The notes beneath the pieces were generated by a model, which worked only from the letters and a program-made list of their open reading frames with translations, was not told where the DNA came from and did not search any database. From Geosiphon pyriformis (lineage: Eukaryota > Glomeromycota > Glomeromycetes > Archaeosporales > Geosiphonaceae): DNA of 64,000 bases. The stretch lies in NCBI GenBank assembly GCA_016748015.1, contig JAAOMT010000512.1, positions 264,263 to 328,262 of the forward strand. The letters are read 5' to 3'. Made by a program: the position numbers and the translations under genes. Each line of letters starts with the position of its first letter. Positions within the stretch are counted from its first letter, which is position 1. Positions 60,137 to 64,000 of this stretch are shown piece by piece.

Positions 60137-60667
60137 CAATATGTCGTACAAATACCTTGATTAATGAGTCTTTTTGAACATTCAAAATTTATTTATGTAC
60201 TTAACTATATTGTATCTTTTGTTTAAAATCAGTACTTCAGGTTCGTGTATAATCAAAGATGATTTCGTGATAGAGTCAGGAAATTATGCATTTTCTCCTA
60301 AAATAACCTTATTTCACATTGCAAAATTTTCAACTTGGTCAATTGAAATCTTTTGGAATCTTTCAAATGCCGAATTATGATGGATCAAAGAATTAATTTA
60401 CCAGCGATCGAGATCGTAAATCCTGACTTCTATTGCCCAATTTTATTTATTTATTTACCGGCACCATATATAAGCCACTCCTAAAAAACAAAGTAACGAC
60501 TTGGATGCATTTGCTGATTTTCTCGTTAACACTCCCAAATCGAGAAGGAACTTCGCTTTTAGCTAAAAAAAATCAAAAAATTTGTTTATCAAAAGAACCA
60601 TTTATCTTCTTTAAACTGTGAACCTTTTGTTCAAACTACAAACAAGCTTGATTTATACGTGAAAACC
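60137..60667. other. Intergenic region between the PSH1-like and taxilin genes
   Basis: About 530 bases between tandem genes. Short open frames here lack protein character. No clear TATA box. TTTATTTATTTATTT occurs at 60445. Confidence 0.5.
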
Positions 60668-63000
60668 ATGCCTGCCACAGAAGCTACAACTTCTCACGAT
60701 GTCCCCCCCACACTCCTGGAAGGGTTAAACGAGAAGCCAACTAATATAGGGCAAAACCTCCTTCCAAGAGTTGGTACCACTCCACCCGCTTCCCCAAGTG
60801 TAAAAAGAAACGGCGCTTCCTCTAAGAAAAGAACTCTCGATCCCCAAGAACTCACTAATATGATTCAAAATAAAATCTCACAGCTTGAAACCGAATCTTC
60901 GATTGAAGATGAGGAGGAAAAAGCCATCGGTATAACACATGCTATTTCAACTTAATTATCTTGCTATGAGCTCGCCATTTTGTCAGCACCTTTTTGGGTC
61001 CCCATTGTATTTGTGTTTTCCTGGCTACTATTTCCTGCTATTTGACCTGATTCTTACAGAAACTCCAAAATTCAAATATTGAAATAACCTAGCGAAAGCG
61101 GTTAAAAAAGCCAGCAAAGAAATGAAAGACATCATCAATTCTCAGGATGATCAATTGGATAAGCTAGATACAATTCAGCAAAGATACATGGAATTGGTAA
61201 GAAGCTTGTTCTGATCAGTTTGGAATCTGATGTGACTTCATCTATAATTTTATTTCTAAATAGTTTCAGGACATGAAACGTCTTGAACGCGATCACGCTA
61301 AAATGAAAAAAAGAAATGAGCAATTGCAAAAAGAAAAAGATTCAAGTTAGTATCTTTTCGCTATTTAATGAAGTTGTCGTATATATAGAGGCAAAAATAA
61401 ATATTCAATTCTTTCCAGTCAAAAGTGATCTATCTAAAGCTAATTCCATGAAACACAAATTGGAAAATTTATGTCGTGAACTACAAAAGGAAAATAAGCG
61501 AATCAAGGTGAATCTTTTTAATATTTGGCATTTAATTTTCTTTATATTGCAGTCTTATTTATGAGGATATGTCCTCCTAACAGGAGGAAAGCAAACGTTT
61601 GGCATCAACTGAACAGCAAAAACGGGAAGAGCTTTCCAGCAAGTTTGAAAGCACTATCTGGGAAATTAAATCAAAGATGGATGAAGATACTGACGAGAAG
61701 AAAAAAAGAGCAGAAGATAATGAAATGTATGGATATTAGAAATTATGCCCATCGACATTTTTCAATAGAGTATATAAACTGATTAGTTTTTTTGGGCATT
61801 TAAGGTTGAAAGACAAGTTTCGAAGTTTTTTGGAACAGTACGAGCTCCGTGAAAAACATTATAACTGTGTAGTCCGGTCGAAAGATTTAGAACTCCAATT
61901 ATACGAAGCCAAATTACAGCAACAACGGCAGCTTACGGATCAAGAAGTGGTGAAAGTATGTAAGGTAAATTCTTCCAATAATACTTATGGAGCAGCATAT
62001 TATAATTCCCAAATGCACCTCGATTTCCAATTTAGGCGAGCTCATTGCAAGAACAAGTTAATGCCTTTGCCAAAACCGAAACGGATTTACGTAAACAAGT
62101 TAGTGTTAGCATATGAGATTTTCTCTCAATCGCTCATTTTAATCAATCCCGATTTTCCTGGGTTTTAGTTAAATGTTTATGTCGACAAATTTAAGGCTGT
62201 TGAAGAAACGTTAAATAAAAGCAATGAGCTTTTCCTCACTTTCCGAAAGGAAATGGAACAGATGACTAAAAAGACGAAGAAACTGGAAAAGGAGAATGCT
62301 TCTATAAAGACAAAATGCGATACCATGAATAAGAATATATTGGAGATGGCTGAAGAGGTGAAGATTATGTTATCACGTTCAATATGGCAACAGCGTAAAG
62401 TAATTGCATCATCTTTCCTTATTCGAGTGAATGAGAATTACTGATGCAATTTACAAGAACTCTTGTTCCATATGAAATGGGATTTTGCTCTCTTTTGATT
62501 AAATTCTTGTCGTATTTTAATATTGAAGTGTCCATTTGTATATTATTTTGATTTATTAGCGAGCCAAAGATCAAAAAACCATAGAAGAAGCTAAGAAAAA
62601 GCAAACAAAGCTGGAAAATCTTTGTAGGGCCTTGCAGGTATTTCAAATGGATTATACATAACAAATCTTGTTTTCGTTCTAAATTTAGTGCTCTGCCTTT
62701 ATTTAGGCCGAAAGAACGGTTCTTAAGCAAAAGGTTGAAGCATACGAATCATCACCTTCCTCCACCCAAAGGCCTAGTACTCCAGTATCTTCCACCGCGG
62801 AAGATGATATGGAAGAAGGCTCCAGCGATTATGGCTCAACAGAGGAGGTGGGTCAGTGCCCTTGTGGGGACAATCATCAAGATATTATTCAGGAGGGAAA
62901 AAGTGAATGCGTTTGTGGTATGGATCACAGTGATCGTAGTGGTGCTGGTATCGATGACATTAATGCAGTCCCAATGACAGTGGAAATGAACGTAAACTGA
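60668..63000 (+). CDS. Taxilin family coiled-coil protein
   Basis: Taxilins are long coiled-coil proteins that bind free syntaxins and act in vesicle traffic. Ten exons: 60668-60929, 61093-61196, 61264-61345, 61419-61507, 61584-61726, 61805-61955, 62036-62098, 62169-62357, 62560-62637, 62707-63000; 484 residues. The N-terminus is disordered and rich in Pro/Thr/Ser. The taxilin domain (about 88-395) has FQDMKRLERDHAKMKKRNEQ, KHKLENLCRELQKENKRIK (family signature LCRELQ.N), LKDKFRSFLEQYELREKHY, EQVNAFAKTETDLRKQLNVY, KSNELFLTFRKEMEQMTKKT and TKLENLCRALQAER. The acidic C-terminus carries CPCG and CVCGMDH motifs, an unusual Cys/His-rich end that could bind a metal. Exon 3 could start six bases later (CAG acceptor). 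Confidence 0.92.
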
Positions 63001-63838
63001 AAAGTAAACGTTAATCAACTCAATTGGCCTGGGACTGATTAATTTCCCATTTACTTGTATTGATGATCTCCTAGTATTTTTCTTTTGTTTTACAGTCGTA
63101 CATCGGATGGTTTGTATATCTTAATTAATGCGGCCCTCTTTCATGTTTGATTAAATCGAGCGAACCGATGTTTCCGTTATCAGTTATATAATTCTACTGA
63201 TTTTGGGTTGAAAATATTAATTTCGTTAAGCCTAGAATGTAATGTACAAAATTTTACTGGGCAATTATCTTCTGATTCTTTAAAGAACTATTATTATTAT
63301 TGTTGCAATGAAACTGATGATTAAGAATATTTTTAATTAGTATTAAAAATAGTAGATTTTAAATTTATATTGGGGATTCAGTAAGATAAACATTTATATT
63401 TATATTTTTCAAGTTTAAAAAAATGCATTGATTTTTAAAATTAATGTAAACACATTCTTTTGGTAAATGAATACAAAAAATATTACAAGCAGTATTAACA
63501 TTTTTTTGCTATTAATATTAATGTTAAAACATTAACATTGTTTTTAACAAAATACAACTTAAGACTTTTAATATGTATATGTTTAAAATAAAATATTAAA
63601 AATCATAAAAATAAATAGTTTTTGTATAATAAATATTAATTTAAATAAAGTACTGTTTTTGTTTTTTATAAGTTAAACAAAATTATTAAAATTTAGATAA
63701 AATCTAAATTATAAATTATAACTTTGTTAATTATTTTTAAAAATAGTCTTAAATTTCAGATTTATTTAACAATTTTATTTAATATTGTATTTTTGTTTTA
63801 ATTATATTATAAAATTAATTAATATATTTTTTTTTATT
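63001..63838. other. Taxilin 3' region and AT-rich spacer
   Basis: 63001-63290 is probably 3' UTR and terminator region. From there to 63838 the sequence becomes AT-rich with no recognisable feature and ends at a T-run adjoining a LINE tail. Confidence 0.5.
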
Positions 63839-64000
63839 AATTAATGAATGCAGCCTAATCACTATCTAGTATACAAAGATAAAGCAAAATATTCCAAATT
63901 AAACATGGCTCATGTACTTACTATACATGACTGATCACTTGGATCCATCAAAACAACACTACATACTCACTAGAACCCCACTATCATCATTCAAACCAGA
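63839..64000 (-). mobile_element. LINE 3' end (fourth copy), continues off the right edge
   Basis: GCAGCCTAATCACTATCTAG at 63850 matches the LINE A terminus (AAGCCTAACCACTATCTAG at 32460), followed by ACTGATCACTTGGATCCA and AAAACAACACTACA as in LINE A. It is the minus-strand 3' end, with a poly-T run just left of it (about 63826-63833). Confidence 0.75.

Overview
The window looks like nuclear DNA of a filamentous fungus, most probably an arbuscular mycorrhizal fungus (Glomeromycotina, Rhizophagus-like). The reasons are very AT-rich intergenic DNA, genes broken by many short introns (about 68 in ten genes), eukaryotic housekeeping genes with fungal architectures, and a LINE family whose protein text (PKPYEW, WLVLQDM) resembles one I remember from Rhizophagus. 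The taxonomic call is inference, not measurement.

Layout. 1-3640: a repeat block made of an LTR tail, a LINE 3' end and AT-rich relics. 3899-29893: the first gene-rich block. In order it holds triosephosphate isomerase (+), a small unknown protein (-), an ERGIC-53/Emp47-type lectin (+), SHQ1 (-), GMP synthase (+), phosphopantothenate-cysteine ligase (-), a YAT-type carnitine acetyltransferase (+), an intronless BTB protein (-), a decayed unknown gene (+) and an RRM+YTH m6A reader (+). About 30000-57700: a transposon block. It holds two nearly complete LINEs lying head to head (A on -, about 32.44-40.25 kb; B on +, about 40.86-47.6 kb), a third truncated LINE (C, -), a 991-bp solo LTR nested in LINE A with a 4-bp target duplication, a related LTR at 52.7-53.7 kb, and a heavily mutated Ty3/gypsy pol on the minus strand at about 50.5-52.3 kb. 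58003-63000: a second gene block with a PSH1-like RING E3 ligase (+) and a taxilin (+). The last 160 bases are another LINE 3' end (-).

The genes do not form one pathway. They cover glycolysis, ER-Golgi cargo transport, H/ACA snoRNP assembly, purine and coenzyme A synthesis, acetyl-carnitine metabolism, m6A reading, ubiquitylation and syntaxin-linked trafficking. Two pairs are divergent over short shared upstream regions (SHQ1/GMP synthase, 163 bp; PPCS/carnitine acetyltransferase, 299 bp).

Most notable: (1) a probable U12-type AT-AC intron in the PPCS gene, with a textbook ATATCCTTT donor and a TTCTTAACT branch site; (2) three GC-AG introns; (3) a one-directional C-to-T / G-to-A mutation pattern on both strands of every repeat, resembling RIP, which has turned catalytic Asp codons into Asn in reverse transcriptases; (4) nested, inverted transposons that allow relative dating. 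I found no clear sign of a wholly new multi-gene system.
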